Below are positions 27,696 to 37,262 of a DNA stretch of 64,000 bases, in pieces (position 1 is the first letter of the stretch; the number at the start of each line of letters is the position of its first letter). The stretch spans positions 1 to 64,000 of the forward strand of contig JARGOS010000003.1 of NCBI GenBank assembly GCA_029212505.1, written 5' to 3'. The translations under genes and the position numbers were made by a program. The notes under the pieces were generated by a model. The model saw only the letters and a program-made list of their open reading frames with translations, did no database searches and was not told the DNA's origin. This DNA comes from Legionellaceae bacterium (GTDB lineage Bacteria > Pseudomonadota > Gammaproteobacteria > Legionellales > Legionellaceae).

Positions 27696-28976
27696 TGCCC
27701 CGTATTTTTGGCTTTGATGTGCTGTCAGTTTCTTTTTCATAAATCGCATGCCGTCAAAAATAGGTTCAGAGATTTGTTTGGGAAAGGTTTGAGGTAAATT
27801 GGCCGAAACCTGCCGAATCACCGTATCTACACGCGCTAACATATCATCAAGAATGGCTTCGGCACGCTCAACCGAATAGTTAATATGTTTGGCTGTTTCT
27901 AAAAAATCAACGCGCTTGATTTGATGCCAATAGGAGGGAGATGCTTTGCTCCAAAGCGGCATGGCCATGTTGATCTTATGCGCATCTAACGTGTTTTGTG
28001 CGATGGCTGGGTAGGCCGATTGAATATCATAAAGTGGCGTCAGGCGATATTTTCCCGCAGGCTCAATAAATACGCTAAAATTTTTGGCATGCCCATCGTG
28101 ATTAGCGAGTAACCAATATAAGATTTGAGAGCAGAAAAATACATCGCGATCATGAATAGGATTCGCCGATCCTAATAAAAATTTCATCACATCATGTAAG
28201 CTTGGTCCACCGGCGATTTGATATTTCAAAAAAGGCGATACACCGAGGGCTTGGCAGAGATCTTCTTGCGGCAAACGCATCAGCCAGGCATGATCACTTG
28301 AAAATTTTCGATCAAAACGCTTAACAGCTAAGGCTTTCATGCCTTCAACATACAGTAGACGTGACTCAGCAACCGGTAAACCAAAGGCTTTGGCAATTTG
28401 GGTGCATAACCATTCGTTTTCGGCGCTGTGCAAGATGTCTTTGGATAGCTTAATCAGGTGACTGGTCGGCGTTTTATCGTCGGGTAAGCACCAGGTATGA
28501 TTGTGATATAAAAGTCCAATTTTATCTTGCGTGCCAGCCAGTGAAATCGGCGTATCTTGATGATTGCGTAAAAGCGTAGCCAGATCTTTTTTATCTAATC
28601 GTGTAAAACCAAATTTCTTTTTGAAGGCCGGTACTTTGCCTGCAATCAGTTGAATGGCGCCTGTGCACTCAGATCCAATGCAAGCTAATAAATCAAACGG
28701 ATGTTTACTGGTAAGACCCCATTTTTTTTGAATCTGTGCGCGGGTATCGGGGTTATCAGGCAACAGACCATCAAAAAAATGGTACACCGCATCGGTTGTG
28801 AACGGTTGCTCAACGAGTGGGAGGGCAAGTGATATAGGACGCGCGCCGGGCGTGCTCAGCCAGCTCGTTGCGTAACTAAAAATAAGTTTACCGCGCGTGT
28901 TTTTTTTCAGGCGACCAATTAAGTAGCCGTTCATCACCACACGAAGGGTTTGAGGGGCTTTTTTAGTGTTTACCAT
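27687..28976 (-). CDS. hipA: HipA-family serine/threonine kinase toxin
   Basis: HipA toxins phosphorylate glutamyl-tRNA synthetase or related targets and induce dormancy. The 429-residue protein has the N-terminal HipA fold and the ATP-binding/autophosphorylation loop [12 protein letters not shown]. It also has the catalytic segment [10 protein letters not shown] and the metal-binding LTPLYDI, all equivalent to motifs of E. coli HipA. Its ATG overlaps the hipB stop by 7 bases, which couples toxin to antitoxin. It appears intact. Confidence 0.92.
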   Translation of the reverse strand: MVNTKKAPQTLRVVMNGYLIGRLKKNTRGKLIFSYATSWLSTPGARPISLALPLVEQPFTTDAVYHFFDGLLPDNPDTRAQIQKKWGLTSKHPFDLLACIGSECTGAIQLIAGKVPAFKKKFGFTRLDKKDLATLLRNHQDTPISLAGTQDKIGLLYHNHTWCLPDDKTPTSHLIKLSKDILHSAENEWLCTQIAKAFGLPVAESRLLYVEGMKALAVKRFDRKFSSDHAWLMRLPQEDLCQALGVSPFLKYQIAGGPSLHDVMKFLLGSANPIHDRDVFFCSQILYWLLANHDGHAKNFSVFIEPAGKYRLTPLYDIQSAYPAIAQNTLDAHKINMAMPLWSKASPSYWHQIKRVDFLETAKHINYSVERAEAILDDMLARVDTVIRQVSANLPQTFPKQISEPIFDGMRFMKKKLTAHQSQKYGALN

Positions 28977-29221
28977 TCTTCATTCCATTGCGATTCAGAG
29001 ATAAGCTGCTCTTCTTTTGCAAGTACCGAGGCATCTAATTTAACGGCAGACAAAATTTTAAATAACGTGGCAAGCTTGGTGCTTTCGGGTTTATTTTCAA
29101 ACTCAGAAACGGTTTGTTGTTTTAATCCAACCAGTTTGGCCACAGCGGTTTGGCTTAGATTTAATTTTTTTCTTCGGTTGACGATAAGCAGCGCCAGCTC
29201 TTTTGATGAGCGAATAAACAT
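28970..29221 (-). CDS. hipB: HipB-like antitoxin, Xre-family DNA-binding protein
   Basis: This 83-residue protein has a helix-turn-helix of the Xre/HipB class (LSQTAVAKLVGLKQQTVSEFEN). HipB neutralises HipA and represses the operon. It is encoded first and overlaps hipA. An AT-rich inverted repeat (29254-29267) upstream could be its operator. Confidence 0.9.
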   Translation of the reverse strand: MFIRSSKELALLIVNRRKKLNLSQTAVAKLVGLKQQTVSEFENKPESTKLATLFKILSAVKLDASVLAKEEQLISESQWNEEW

Positions 29222-29253
29222 GATGTTTAGGTCTCAAGCTTTCAAAAAATATA

Positions 29254-29267
29254 TTAATTTATATTAA
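29254..29267. promoter_or_regulatory. Possible HipB operator
   Basis: TTAAT and ATTAA flank a 4-base spacer about 33 bp before the hipB start. The repeat is short and AT-rich, so it could be chance. The E. coli TATCC-N8-GGATA operator is not present. Confidence 0.25.
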
Positions 29268-29383
29268 CGGTTCTATGCATGAAAGGCGAGAGGCATGCTA
29301 TTAGAATACACACCTTCTTTCACTTTTATGCTTGGCATGCCAAAATACACGCATCTTATGATTTTTATGCTCTAGAGCTACTT

Positions 29384-29950
29384 ATGTTAGAAGTCCAAGG
29401 CCTGCAATTTGATTACGGTGATAAGCCGCTGCTTCAAAACATAAGTTTTGCACTCTCGGCCGGCTCGGCTTTACATATAAAAGGCGCGAATGGCGCAGGT
29501 AAAACAACACTCTTAAAGTTACTTGCAGGGCTTTTGTATCCGACCGAGGGCGAAATTAAGCATCAGCAAAATTTAGTTTACGTAGGGCATAAGGCTGGTG
29601 TGAACATGCATTTAACACCGCGTGAGCATATAGGCTTTGATCTTTCGTCTCAGTTATCTGATGAACTCATCGATGTGTCGCTTCGGCGTTTGAAGTTGTT
29701 TGAATTACAGCATACACCGTGTGGGTTGCTCTCAGCCGGCCAGTGCCGTCGTGTGGGGCTTTTGCAGCTGATTAATTCCGATGCTTTATTATGGCTGCTT
29801 GATGAGCCTTGGGTAGCACTCGATCACGAAAGCATGGATGTATTAACCGATCTTTTATTAGCTCATGTTAATATCGGGGGCGCCGTGATTTTTACATCCC
29901 ACCAGCCGCTTCCGTTTGATTTTCCGGTCTTGCAGGAGCTGGTTGTATGA
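29384..29950 (+). CDS. ccmA: Heme exporter ATPase CcmA
   Basis: CcmA is the ATPase of the CcmABCD complex used in cytochrome c maturation, where it releases heme-loaded CcmE. Walker A is GANGAGKTT; the signature LLSAGQCRR and Walker B LLWLLDEP follow. The signature Gly-Gln pattern and short length (188 residues) fit CcmA. The ATG at 29384 is chosen over upstream in-frame starts because the MLEVQGLQFDYG N-terminus matches the family. ccmB overlaps the 3' end. Confidence 0.92.
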   Translation: MLEVQGLQFDYGDKPLLQNISFALSAGSALHIKGANGAGKTTLLKLLAGLLYPTEGEIKHQQNLVYVGHKAGVNMHLTPREHIGFDLSSQLSDELIDVSLRRLKLFELQHTPCGLLSAGQCRRVGLLQLINSDALLWLLDEPWVALDHESMDVLTDLLLAHVNIGGAVIFTSHQPLPFDFPVLQELVV

Positions 29951-30612
29951 TGTTTTTAAAGCAAGCTTTCTTACGCGAAATCACACTACAAAAACGACAG
30001 TTTCGCGGTACGTTGAATGCGTGTCTGTTTTTTTTCATGGTGGTGATGTTATTCCCCCTGAGTTTTCCGTCTGATCCTGTTTTTCTTCGTCAATTATTAC
30101 CGGGTTTGGTTTGGATTGCCGTATTATTCGCCTTTTTTTTATCGGCGGAGCATTTGTTCCAGCAAGAACATGAAGATGGTGTGCTTGAGCAATGGGTGCT
30201 TTCTCGCGATCCTATGCAGGTGCGTATACGTATAAAGCTCCTGGTGCATTGGTTCGTCAATCTTGTCCCGCTTATTTTATTCTGCCCCATACTTGCTATT
30301 TTGTTTAATCTCAATTTGCATGAAGTGGGTGTGCTAAGCTTAAGTTTGGTCTGTGCAACACCCACGATGCTTGCTTTGTGTGCTTTTTCCTCGGTGTTTG
30401 GAATCGGTCTTAAACGACAAGGCCTGTTTACTGCGCTAATTTTGTTACCCCTCACGTTACCTGTGATTGTTTTTGGCGGAGGGGTGTTAACCGCCGCCAT
30501 GCAGGGGATGCCCATCAGTGGACATCTCGCGTTACTCTCGGCGCTCTCGATTTTAGCCTTTTGGGGATTGCCTTGGGCAATTTCAGGCGTGATTCGTGCG
30601 AGCATGGCTTAA
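29947..30612 (+). CDS. ccmB: Heme exporter permease CcmB
   Basis: This is a 221-residue, six-helix inner membrane protein and partner of CcmA in system I cytochrome c biogenesis. Conserved landmarks include FLSAEHLFQQEHEDG after the second helix and LPLTLPVIVFGGG near the end. The ATG overlaps the ccmA stop. No ccmC-H follows; the next gene is a dihydrouridine synthase, so the remaining maturation genes must lie elsewhere if present. Confidence 0.93.
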   Translation: MMFLKQAFLREITLQKRQFRGTLNACLFFFMVVMLFPLSFPSDPVFLRQLLPGLVWIAVLFAFFLSAEHLFQQEHEDGVLEQWVLSRDPMQVRIRIKLLVHWFVNLVPLILFCPILAILFNLNLHEVGVLSLSLVCATPTMLALCAFSSVFGIGLKRQGLFTALILLPLTLPVIVFGGGVLTAAMQGMPISGHLALLSALSILAFWGLPWAISGVIRASMA

Positions 30613-30616
30613 GTTT

Positions 30617-31582
30617 ATGAATACAAATAACGTCAACACGCCTTTTTACATAGGCTCGCTCAGATTATCTAACCGCTTGATTCAAGCACCGCTCGCGGGT
30701 ATCAGCTGCGCGCCGTTTCGAGAACTTTTTTCAAAATATACAAAGCCTGCGTATGCCGTCACAGAAATGATTTCTGCGCACTCTATTTTACAACATGACA
30801 AATTAAATCCACGTTATTTAGCGCACTCACCCAAAGAAGGCCCTTGGTGTATTCAGCTTTCAGGTAATGACCCAGAGCTCATGCATCAAGCAACAGAAAT
30901 TGCTGCGCGGTACCAACCTGATTTGATTGATTTAAATTGCGGTTGTCCGAAGCCCAAAATTCGTAGCCGAGGTTGTGGTTCGGCACTGATGGATTCTCTG
31001 GGTAATTTACAGAATGTTGTGACGGCCATGCGACAAGCGACCACGTTGCCACTCACGGTCAAGATTCGAGTGGGCGGTCAAACGGATGATGACGCTTATT
31101 TAGAAGCGGCGAGTGTAATAGAGGCGTGCGGTGCCGATGCAATCATTGTGCACGGCCGGCACCATTCAGAAGATTATGATGTGGCAGCTAACTATCAGCA
31201 TATCAAGCATGTTGTGGATCGTGTGACTATTCCGGTGATCGCCAACGGTGATGTACGTGATAGGGCGAGTATGCAGCGTTGTTTCCAAGCGTCAGGTGCA
31301 GCGGCCATCATGATTGCTCGCGGTAGCCTGGGTCGGCCTTGGCTCTTCCAGGAATTATTAGGGCACAATATAACGCCTTCGGCATCTGAAATTTTAGATG
31401 TTTTTACCTATCATATTGAGCAATTAGCAAAGCTTGAGGGGAGTGATAAAACCGCATTGCTGCAGGCAAGGCGTTTACTCAAATGGTACTTTCCGAGCTT
31501 GAATGCTACGCAGTTGGCCTGTTGTTATGAAGCAGGTGATTTATCAACATTACGCGTGCGCTTGCGTGAGTTAAGACGCTGA
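30617..31582 (+). CDS. tRNA-dihydrouridine synthase (DusB-like)
   Basis: Dus enzymes reduce uridines in the tRNA D-loop using FMN and NADPH. The N-terminus NRLIQAPLAGISCAPFRELF is DusB-like. The catalytic cysteine motif LNCGCPKPKIRSRGCGSALM and the FMN-binding segments VHGR, IPVIANGD and IARGSLGRPW are present. At 321 residues it has family length. The ATG at 30617 fits better than the GTG at 30596, which overlaps ccmB. Which uridine it modifies cannot be told. Confidence 0.9.
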   Translation: MNTNNVNTPFYIGSLRLSNRLIQAPLAGISCAPFRELFSKYTKPAYAVTEMISAHSILQHDKLNPRYLAHSPKEGPWCIQLSGNDPELMHQATEIAARYQPDLIDLNCGCPKPKIRSRGCGSALMDSLGNLQNVVTAMRQATTLPLTVKIRVGGQTDDDAYLEAASVIEACGADAIIVHGRHHSEDYDVAANYQHIKHVVDRVTIPVIANGDVRDRASMQRCFQASGAAAIMIARGSLGRPWLFQELLGHNITPSASEILDVFTYHIEQLAKLEGSDKTALLQARRLLKWYFPSLNATQLACCYEAGDLSTLRVRLRELRR

Positions 31583-31637
31583 GATTACACGTGTTGGAGA
31601 AGATAATAAATAACTGTTTATTTGTTATTCACTGTGG

Positions 31638-31643
31638 TATAAT
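31638..31643 (+). promoter_or_regulatory. Extended -10 promoter for the coiled-coil gene
   Basis: TATAAT preceded by TGG makes an extended -10 box 39 bp before the ATG at 31682. No strong -35 is needed with this motif, and none is obvious. Confidence 0.6.
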
Positions 31644-31681
31644 GCTACACTATAGTGCACGCAACCATTGAGGATAAGTAT

Positions 31682-33910
31682 ATGCCAACATTAATGAATA
31701 TGACTACCCAAAATATAGAGCAAACACTTACTGAATTAACCAAGGCATGGGTTCAAGACAATATTCATGACTTCCCTCTTCTCAAAACATCCATGCTTCA
31801 AAAAGAACCCATTCCAGCAATTATGGACGAACTCCGTAAACATATTCAAACGTTACAGCAGCAGGAAGAAGCGCGTATTACCCGAGATTTGCAAGTCGAA
31901 GCAATCTATACCCAAACAACTCATGATAAGCAAGAAGCAATCCGTGACAAACAGGAAGAGCACGATGATAATGTGGATGTTATTGGATCAAGGATTGAAA
32001 CGCTTCGATACGAATTGCACAATAGGGGACAAGAAAAAGAAAAGATAAAATATAATTTAGAAGACGCGCGTGACGCAAAACTGGATGCAAAAGTAAAAGA
32101 GCTCATTAATCAAGCAATAATTAATCAAATCCGTGAAGATGAAACCCAATCAGACAACGATAAACGCGATGCTCGTACAGATAAAAACCTTGAGCACGAT
32201 TTAGATGCAGTCGAGCAAAAAATAATCGAAGCAAATGCGCAACTCACACAGAAAAAAGCAGCTGTTCAGGCTAGAATCGATGAATTAAACAATCAATACC
32301 AAGATGACCCAAAACAATTACAAGAAAAAACAGGCCAAAGCGCGTTTGACTATGTCAATGTTGGCAATTGGCAAAACCGTGACGAAACATTACAAAAACT
32401 ACGTCGCCATGAAAAAAAGGCAACAGATGCATTAAGTGAATTAAAAGCTGAAAAAAAACGCCTGAACCATGCCATTCAAACGCGACCTGACCGTGAACGC
32501 CAACGTCAAAAGCGCAATGTGGAGCGTAAATCTCGTAAGCAAGCTCGAAAGGCCGCAGAGATACACACTCAGATCGCCAGGATAGTAGACGTTTTTCAGA
32601 AAGATCAACCTGAAACAAATGTCGAATTGGACCTTGATGTGATTCAGCAACTTTCTAGCACCAACGCTTTATCCCTGCAATCGGCGATTAGCCGTGCTCG
32701 GGATAACATCAACCTTGAATGCGAGACCAAGATACAACGAGCGTTTCATACCATAGATCAAAAAATTGCTGGGGGTAATGCAGAAATATCAAGACTGACG
32801 GAACGATTGAAAGGTGTTTTCGGACGTGTGGAAAAACGCCGAATTCAAGCTGAAAACCGGCAGAAGCGCAGTGACATCCGTCATCTTTATCCAGACCCTT
32901 CGACAGATTCAGGCTGGGAAGCGCAGTTATCCAGTGATGTAAGATGTAAATTATTTCAAGATATTGGTCTTGAGCAACGTGAAGTAGAGCAGAAGGCAAA
33001 CAATCTATACTCTCAAGCTCAAGAAAAATCATGGTCTATTTTGTTTAATGTCGTACGCCAAAAGCGTGGTGCTGATGCAGACGATAAGAGCATCAACGCG
33101 CTGACGAAAATTTGTGATCATATCGCTCATCATCAGCAATCATTGCGTGAACTCAAACAGCTTGAGTCAGATCTAGCTACCATGCGTGGGCAGGTTAATC
33201 GCGATGAAAACAAAGCGCGCTCACTGTCTAATAAGATTGCTTTAAATCAACAGCAGATAGATGCAAATAATGTATCGATTATAAATCAGCAGGAAGGTAT
33301 GTCATTTCTGCACAATCAGGTTACCCGGAGTGATGAAGAAAACGCAAGCCTACGTACAAAAACGCTGGGGTATGCTGCCTTGGCCGCCGTATTATTAATC
33401 ACCGTCGCGGTGATTGCGGTCGGATTTTTACCCGCGGGTCCTATTGTTGGCGCTATCGTCATGAGTGGATTTGCCATAGCGGCAATGGTAAGCATAAATT
33501 CCTACATGGAATGGGGCACAGCTTCGCGTACTCTGGAGCAACATAAGAGTGTTTTGACCGACGCCCAGGATACTATCCACAATGCAGGCCAGAATCATAT
33601 GAAATTAACCAGTAATAATGATGATTTGGCTAAGCAGATTGCAGCTTTAGAAAATAGTATTTCTGAGACCAATCAGCGCATAGAGGAACAGCAAAACTTG
33701 ATTAGTAATAAAACATATCACGCAAGTCGAAGTCTTGAATTGGCTCAAGTCATGACCCCTGATAATTTTGATCAACTTGTTTTGCCAGATGGTGAGCCAA
33801 GTGCGCCTCTCTTAGCTAGTGCTACTGTATCTCAGCAGGGTATGTTTAATGACGACCTCCCTGTTGCGGATGTTGTAGTTATTCCTGGCTCTGGTTTTTC
33901 CATGAAATGA
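31682..33910 (+). CDS. Long coiled-coil protein with membrane hairpin
   Basis: I do not recognise this 742-residue protein. Residues about 60-560 are charged and strongly helical with coiled-coil character. Two hydrophobic helices follow at about 562-605 (ALAAVLLITVAVIAVGFLPA and VGAIVMSGFAIAAMV), then another coiled coil (610-690) and a hydrophobic, proline-containing tail. A GAGG site 8 bp upstream supports the ATG at 31682 over the GTG at 31655. No catalytic motif is visible. Coiled coils with a membrane hairpin are common in secreted membrane-tethering proteins of intracellular bacteria, but an internal envelope role is equally possible. Confidence 0.75.
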   Translation: MPTLMNMTTQNIEQTLTELTKAWVQDNIHDFPLLKTSMLQKEPIPAIMDELRKHIQTLQQQEEARITRDLQVEAIYTQTTHDKQEAIRDKQEEHDDNVDVIGSRIETLRYELHNRGQEKEKIKYNLEDARDAKLDAKVKELINQAIINQIREDETQSDNDKRDARTDKNLEHDLDAVEQKIIEANAQLTQKKAAVQARIDELNNQYQDDPKQLQEKTGQSAFDYVNVGNWQNRDETLQKLRRHEKKATDALSELKAEKKRLNHAIQTRPDRERQRQKRNVERKSRKQARKAAEIHTQIARIVDVFQKDQPETNVELDLDVIQQLSSTNALSLQSAISRARDNINLECETKIQRAFHTIDQKIAGGNAEISRLTERLKGVFGRVEKRRIQAENRQKRSDIRHLYPDPSTDSGWEAQLSSDVRCKLFQDIGLEQREVEQKANNLYSQAQEKSWSILFNVVRQKRGADADDKSINALTKICDHIAHHQQSLRELKQLESDLATMRGQVNRDENKARSLSNKIALNQQQIDANNVSIINQQEGMSFLHNQVTRSDEENASLRTKTLGYAALAAVLLITVAVIAVGFLPAGPIVGAIVMSGFAIAAMVSINSYMEWGTASRTLEQHKSVLTDAQDTIHNAGQNHMKLTSNNDDLAKQIAALENSISETNQRIEEQQNLISNKTYHASRSLELAQVMTPDNFDQLVLPDGEPSAPLLASATVSQQGMFNDDLPVADVVVIPGSGFSMK

Positions 33911-33915
33911 CGGAT

Positions 33916-33952
33916 ACCCTCTGCTAAAGATATTTAATCTGTAGCAGGGGGT
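33916..33952 (+). terminator. Hairpin after the coiled-coil gene
   Basis: ACCCTCTGCTA and TAGCAGGGGGT pair over 11 bp with one G-T pair and a 15-base loop, starting 6 bp after the stop. No T run follows, so it may be a weak terminator or an mRNA-stabilising stem. A short repeat (ACAGATGA twice, near 33959-33975) lies just downstream. Confidence 0.45.
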
Positions 33953-34110
33953 CAATGAACAGATGAACAGATGAACCACATCATGTATACGCGTTTTTCT
34001 GTGGTCTATAATACCTGTTTCGACTAAATTTGTTTGAAAGCCGATGATTCTGATGATCATAAGTGATAAATTAAATTAAATTGAATATTTTATTTTGAGC
34101 GTGGTTTGAT

Positions 34111-34527
34111 ATGAGTTTTTTGTCTGATTTTAAAGCGTTTGCTATGCGCGGAAATGTACTTGATTTATCTGTTGCTGTTGTGATTGGTACTTCATTTGGA
34201 AAGATTGTTTCGTCGTTGGTGGATGGGGTCCTGATGCCTGTTTTGGGGTTTCTTTCAGGTGGCATTGATGTTTCTGATAAAGTTGTCCAGCTGGGTGAAG
34301 TCACCATAAAGTGGGGGCATTTTCTTCAATCTGTAATTGATTTTACGATTATTTCGTTCGCAATATTTATGGCGATTAAACTTATTCATGTGATGCATAA
34401 ACAAGAAGAAAAAGCGTTAAGCACATCACCCAGTGAAGTTGGATTACTGGAAGAAATAAGAGATCTACTCAAAGCCCATCATAGCGAGGACGCTGATGAC
34501 TCAATCGATAGAGACCGTTGTTTGTGA
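34111..34527 (+). CDS. mscL: Large-conductance mechanosensitive channel MscL
   Basis: MscL forms a homopentameric pore that opens near lytic membrane tension. The 138-residue protein has the signature FKAFAMRGNVLDLSVAVVIG at the N-terminus, the second helix FTIISFAIFMAIKLI and a charged C-terminal bundle (LLEEIRDLL). The last 32 bases overlap the start of the following oxidoreductase gene. Confidence 0.96.
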   Translation: MSFLSDFKAFAMRGNVLDLSVAVVIGTSFGKIVSSLVDGVLMPVLGFLSGGIDVSDKVVQLGEVTIKWGHFLQSVIDFTIISFAIFMAIKLIHVMHKQEEKALSTSPSEVGLLEEIRDLLKAHHSEDADDSIDRDRCL

Positions 34528-35938
34528 TATTGCAATTCTTGGGGGTGGCGCAGGTGGGTTAAGTTTAGCCGCAGGAGCTGCTCAACTTGGTGCACAGGTT
34601 GTGCTCGTTGAGTCAGATAAAATGGGTGGGGACTGCCTTAATTATGGGTGTGTGCCATCTAAGGCATTACTTCACGCAGCCAAGGCAGCACAGCATATGC
34701 GAGACGCCGAAGCGCTCGGTGTGTATGCACAAGCAATTGAAATTAATTTTTCAGAAGTCATGCAGTATGTTCATGCGAGTATCGAGCATCTTGCCGAGCA
34801 TGACGCTGTGGCGCGTTTTGAGGCGTTAGGTGTTCGCGTTATTCAGGCCTCGGGTAAGTTTATTGATGCTCAAACATTAGAAGCCGGCTCGTGTCAGATT
34901 AAAGCTAAGCGATTTGTGATTGCAACCGGGTCTCATGCATTTGTGCCACCTATTCGCGGTCTTGACCACGTGCCCTATATGACCAATGAAACGATTTTTA
35001 GTCTTGAGGCATTGCCTTCGCATCTTATCGTGATTGGAGGAGGGCCAATTGGGTGTGAGTTGGCGCAAGCGTTTGCGACGCTTGGTTCAAGCGTGACCAT
35101 TTTAGAGAGCGCGCAAATATTACCTCACGATGACGATGATGCTGTCAGTATCGTTCGTGAAAGCTTACGTGCTCGAGGGATATGTATTTATGAAAATATT
35201 GGTGTTGAATGGGTTGAAGCTGTTGCATCCAATGGGCATCACGAAATATCGGTAAATATAGCGTCAGAAGGCGAGCGCATTAAACTTGAGGGAACACATC
35301 TTTTGATCTCGGCAGGGCGTCGCGCTAATGTGGATAATTTAGGACTCAACGCTGCACGTGTTCAATATTCTGAACAAGGTATTCAAGTTGATGCGAGGCT
35401 TAGAAGCAGTAATAAAAAAATATATGCAATAGGCGATGTGACGGGAGGCCTCCAATTTACGCATATGGCAAACTATCATGCAGGTATTGCGTTACGTAAT
35501 ATTTTATTTAAATTACCGGCAAACGTTGATACACGCGCGGTGCCTTGGGTAACGTACACCGAGCCGGAACTCGCTCATGTGGGTATGCGAATCAAAGATA
35601 TTAAAAACCCCCAAGATGTTATAATAACCACATCACCTGTAGCAGAGAACGATCGCGCGGTTGTATCAGGTAAAATTGTTGGTACAATCACGGCAATGAC
35701 CGACAAAAAAGGTCGTGTTTTAGGTGTGACAATCGTCGGCTCTAGCGCTGGGGAGCTTATTCTGCCTTGGGTTATTGCTGTTCGAAAAAAACAATCATTA
35801 CGGCTATTTACCGATACCATCATTCCATATCCAACGTTAAGTGAAATGAGTAAGCGTGTTGCGGGAGCATTTTATAAGCCGCGATTATTTTCTCAACGCG
35901 TGCGCCGACTTGTTTGTTTTTTACTAAAGATGAGTTAA
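34496..35938 (+). CDS. Pyridine nucleotide-disulfide oxidoreductase (MerA/Lpd-like)
   Basis: The 480-residue flavoprotein has the FAD-binding ILGGGAGGLSLA and redox-active disulfide GGDCLNYGCVPSKAL. A second nucleotide site VIGGGPIGCELA and the second FAD signature YAIGDVTGG are also present. The C-terminal dimer interface normally carries a catalytic His in HPT(x)E; here the sequence is PYPTLSEM, with Tyr in that place. It is therefore not a standard lipoamide dehydrogenase and is closer to the MerA-like group often linked to DedA/TVP38 membrane proteins. The substrate is unknown. The start overlaps mscL by 32 bases. Confidence 0.85.
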   Translation: MTQSIETVVCDIAILGGGAGGLSLAAGAAQLGAQVVLVESDKMGGDCLNYGCVPSKALLHAAKAAQHMRDAEALGVYAQAIEINFSEVMQYVHASIEHLAEHDAVARFEALGVRVIQASGKFIDAQTLEAGSCQIKAKRFVIATGSHAFVPPIRGLDHVPYMTNETIFSLEALPSHLIVIGGGPIGCELAQAFATLGSSVTILESAQILPHDDDDAVSIVRESLRARGICIYENIGVEWVEAVASNGHHEISVNIASEGERIKLEGTHLLISAGRRANVDNLGLNAARVQYSEQGIQVDARLRSSNKKIYAIGDVTGGLQFTHMANYHAGIALRNILFKLPANVDTRAVPWVTYTEPELAHVGMRIKDIKNPQDVIITTSPVAENDRAVVSGKIVGTITAMTDKKGRVLGVTIVGSSAGELILPWVIAVRKKQSLRLFTDTIIPYPTLSEMSKRVAGAFYKPRLFSQRVRRLVCFLLKMS

Positions 35939-36008
35939 AACACTTCTTTTTGGTGTCGTTTAGGTTATATAGCTTTTCAAACATAAATTAATAAATTATA
36001 GGTGCTTC

Positions 36009-37235
36009 ATGCTCGCTCTCATCAAAAAAACACTTGCTCCGTTGCTCAGTTTATTCATATTCGCCATGGGAAGTGGGTTTTTTATGACACTCATCTCTTT
36101 GACCATGAATGCCCACCATGAAGTGCCTATTCTGATTGGTGCAATGACGGGGGTGTACTATGCCGGCCTTGTTTGTGGTTCGTTTAAGATTGAGTCTTTT
36201 ATTACCCGTGTAGGTCATATTCGGGCTTTTTCTGCGCTTGCGTCGGCGTTAGCTGTGGTCAGCCTGTTGCACGGTATTTTTTATAATATGCCCCTTTGGT
36301 TGGTGCTGCGCTTTATCGGTGGATTCGGCACGGCAGGAATTTTTGTGGTGATCGAAAGCTGGTTATTATGCAATAGCACGGCGGCCACACGAGGCCGTGT
36401 TTTATCGTTATATATGATTGTTTTTTACGCATCTGAAGCCTTGGGTCAGCTCTTGATTAACCTGGCGAAACCGGATGATCTCATGCTTTATGGTATTGTG
36501 ACGATGCTGTGCTCGCTCTCGGTGATTCCTTTATCGATGACGTATGTGGCTTTACCACATTTTGATGAACCTTCAACCATGAAACTAAAAGAATTATATA
36601 ATAAAACAACGTCCGGTATTTTTGGGTGTTTTTTTGCAGGCATGATGCTGAGTGCAACCTATGCGCTCTTTCCTATTTTATTTTTTAATCTTTACGGTGA
36701 CACATCCAAAGTTTCGTTTTTCATGTTTTGCCTTATTTTTGGAGGTATGGCGCTTCAATATCCCGTAGGAAAAATTTCAGATATTATTGAACGACGACTG
36801 GTGGTGATTGCTGTGTCGGGCCTTGTGACCTTGATGTGTTTGTTATTGTTCGTATTTATGAAGCATTATGTGGCTTCGCTTATACTGGTAGGAGTTTTTG
36901 GTGGATTAACCTCCACAATTTATCCCGTAAGCATTAGTTATGCTTGTGATGTTTTGGATACCAAAGATATTGTCGCAGGGATTCAGAGTTTATTGCTTGC
37001 ATACAGTATTGGCGCAATGCTTGGGCCTTTTGTTGCCCCTGTCTTTATGCAAAACTTTCATGAGAAAGGCTTATTTATTTATTTTATTGTGATATCAGGG
37101 TGCATCGCGTCGGTATTTGCATGGCGTAAAACGCAACGAGAAAGCCCTCCTCAAGAAGAGCCTTTCCAAGTGATGACACAGACAACGCCTATTATGGCCG
37201 AAATCGATCCACGGGCTGAGCATAGTGAGTCATAA
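36009..37235 (+). CDS. MFS transporter, YcaD-like
   Basis: This is a 408-residue protein with 12 predicted membrane helices. The loop KIESFITRVGHIRAF and the loop GKISDIIERRLVV are the major-facilitator signatures between helices 2-3 and 8-9. FVVIESWLL after helix 4 is typical of the YcaD/YfkF-type drug-proton antiporter-like group. The substrate is unknown. It stands alone, with the DUF190 operon converging on it. Confidence 0.85.
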   Translation: MLALIKKTLAPLLSLFIFAMGSGFFMTLISLTMNAHHEVPILIGAMTGVYYAGLVCGSFKIESFITRVGHIRAFSALASALAVVSLLHGIFYNMPLWLVLRFIGGFGTAGIFVVIESWLLCNSTAATRGRVLSLYMIVFYASEALGQLLINLAKPDDLMLYGIVTMLCSLSVIPLSMTYVALPHFDEPSTMKLKELYNKTTSGIFGCFFAGMMLSATYALFPILFFNLYGDTSKVSFFMFCLIFGGMALQYPVGKISDIIERRLVVIAVSGLVTLMCLLLFVFMKHYVASLILVGVFGGLTSTIYPVSISYACDVLDTKDIVAGIQSLLLAYSIGAMLGPFVAPVFMQNFHEKGLFIYFIVISGCIASVFAWRKTQRESPPQEEPFQVMTQTTPIMAEIDPRAEHSES

Positions 37236-37262
37236 ATACAGCATGAGAGGCGCAAAAGGTTA

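Noticed and set aside
31767..32048. 93-codon plus-strand frame inside the coiled-coil gene
   Set aside because: It is a shadow in another frame of an A-rich gene, without its own start signals.
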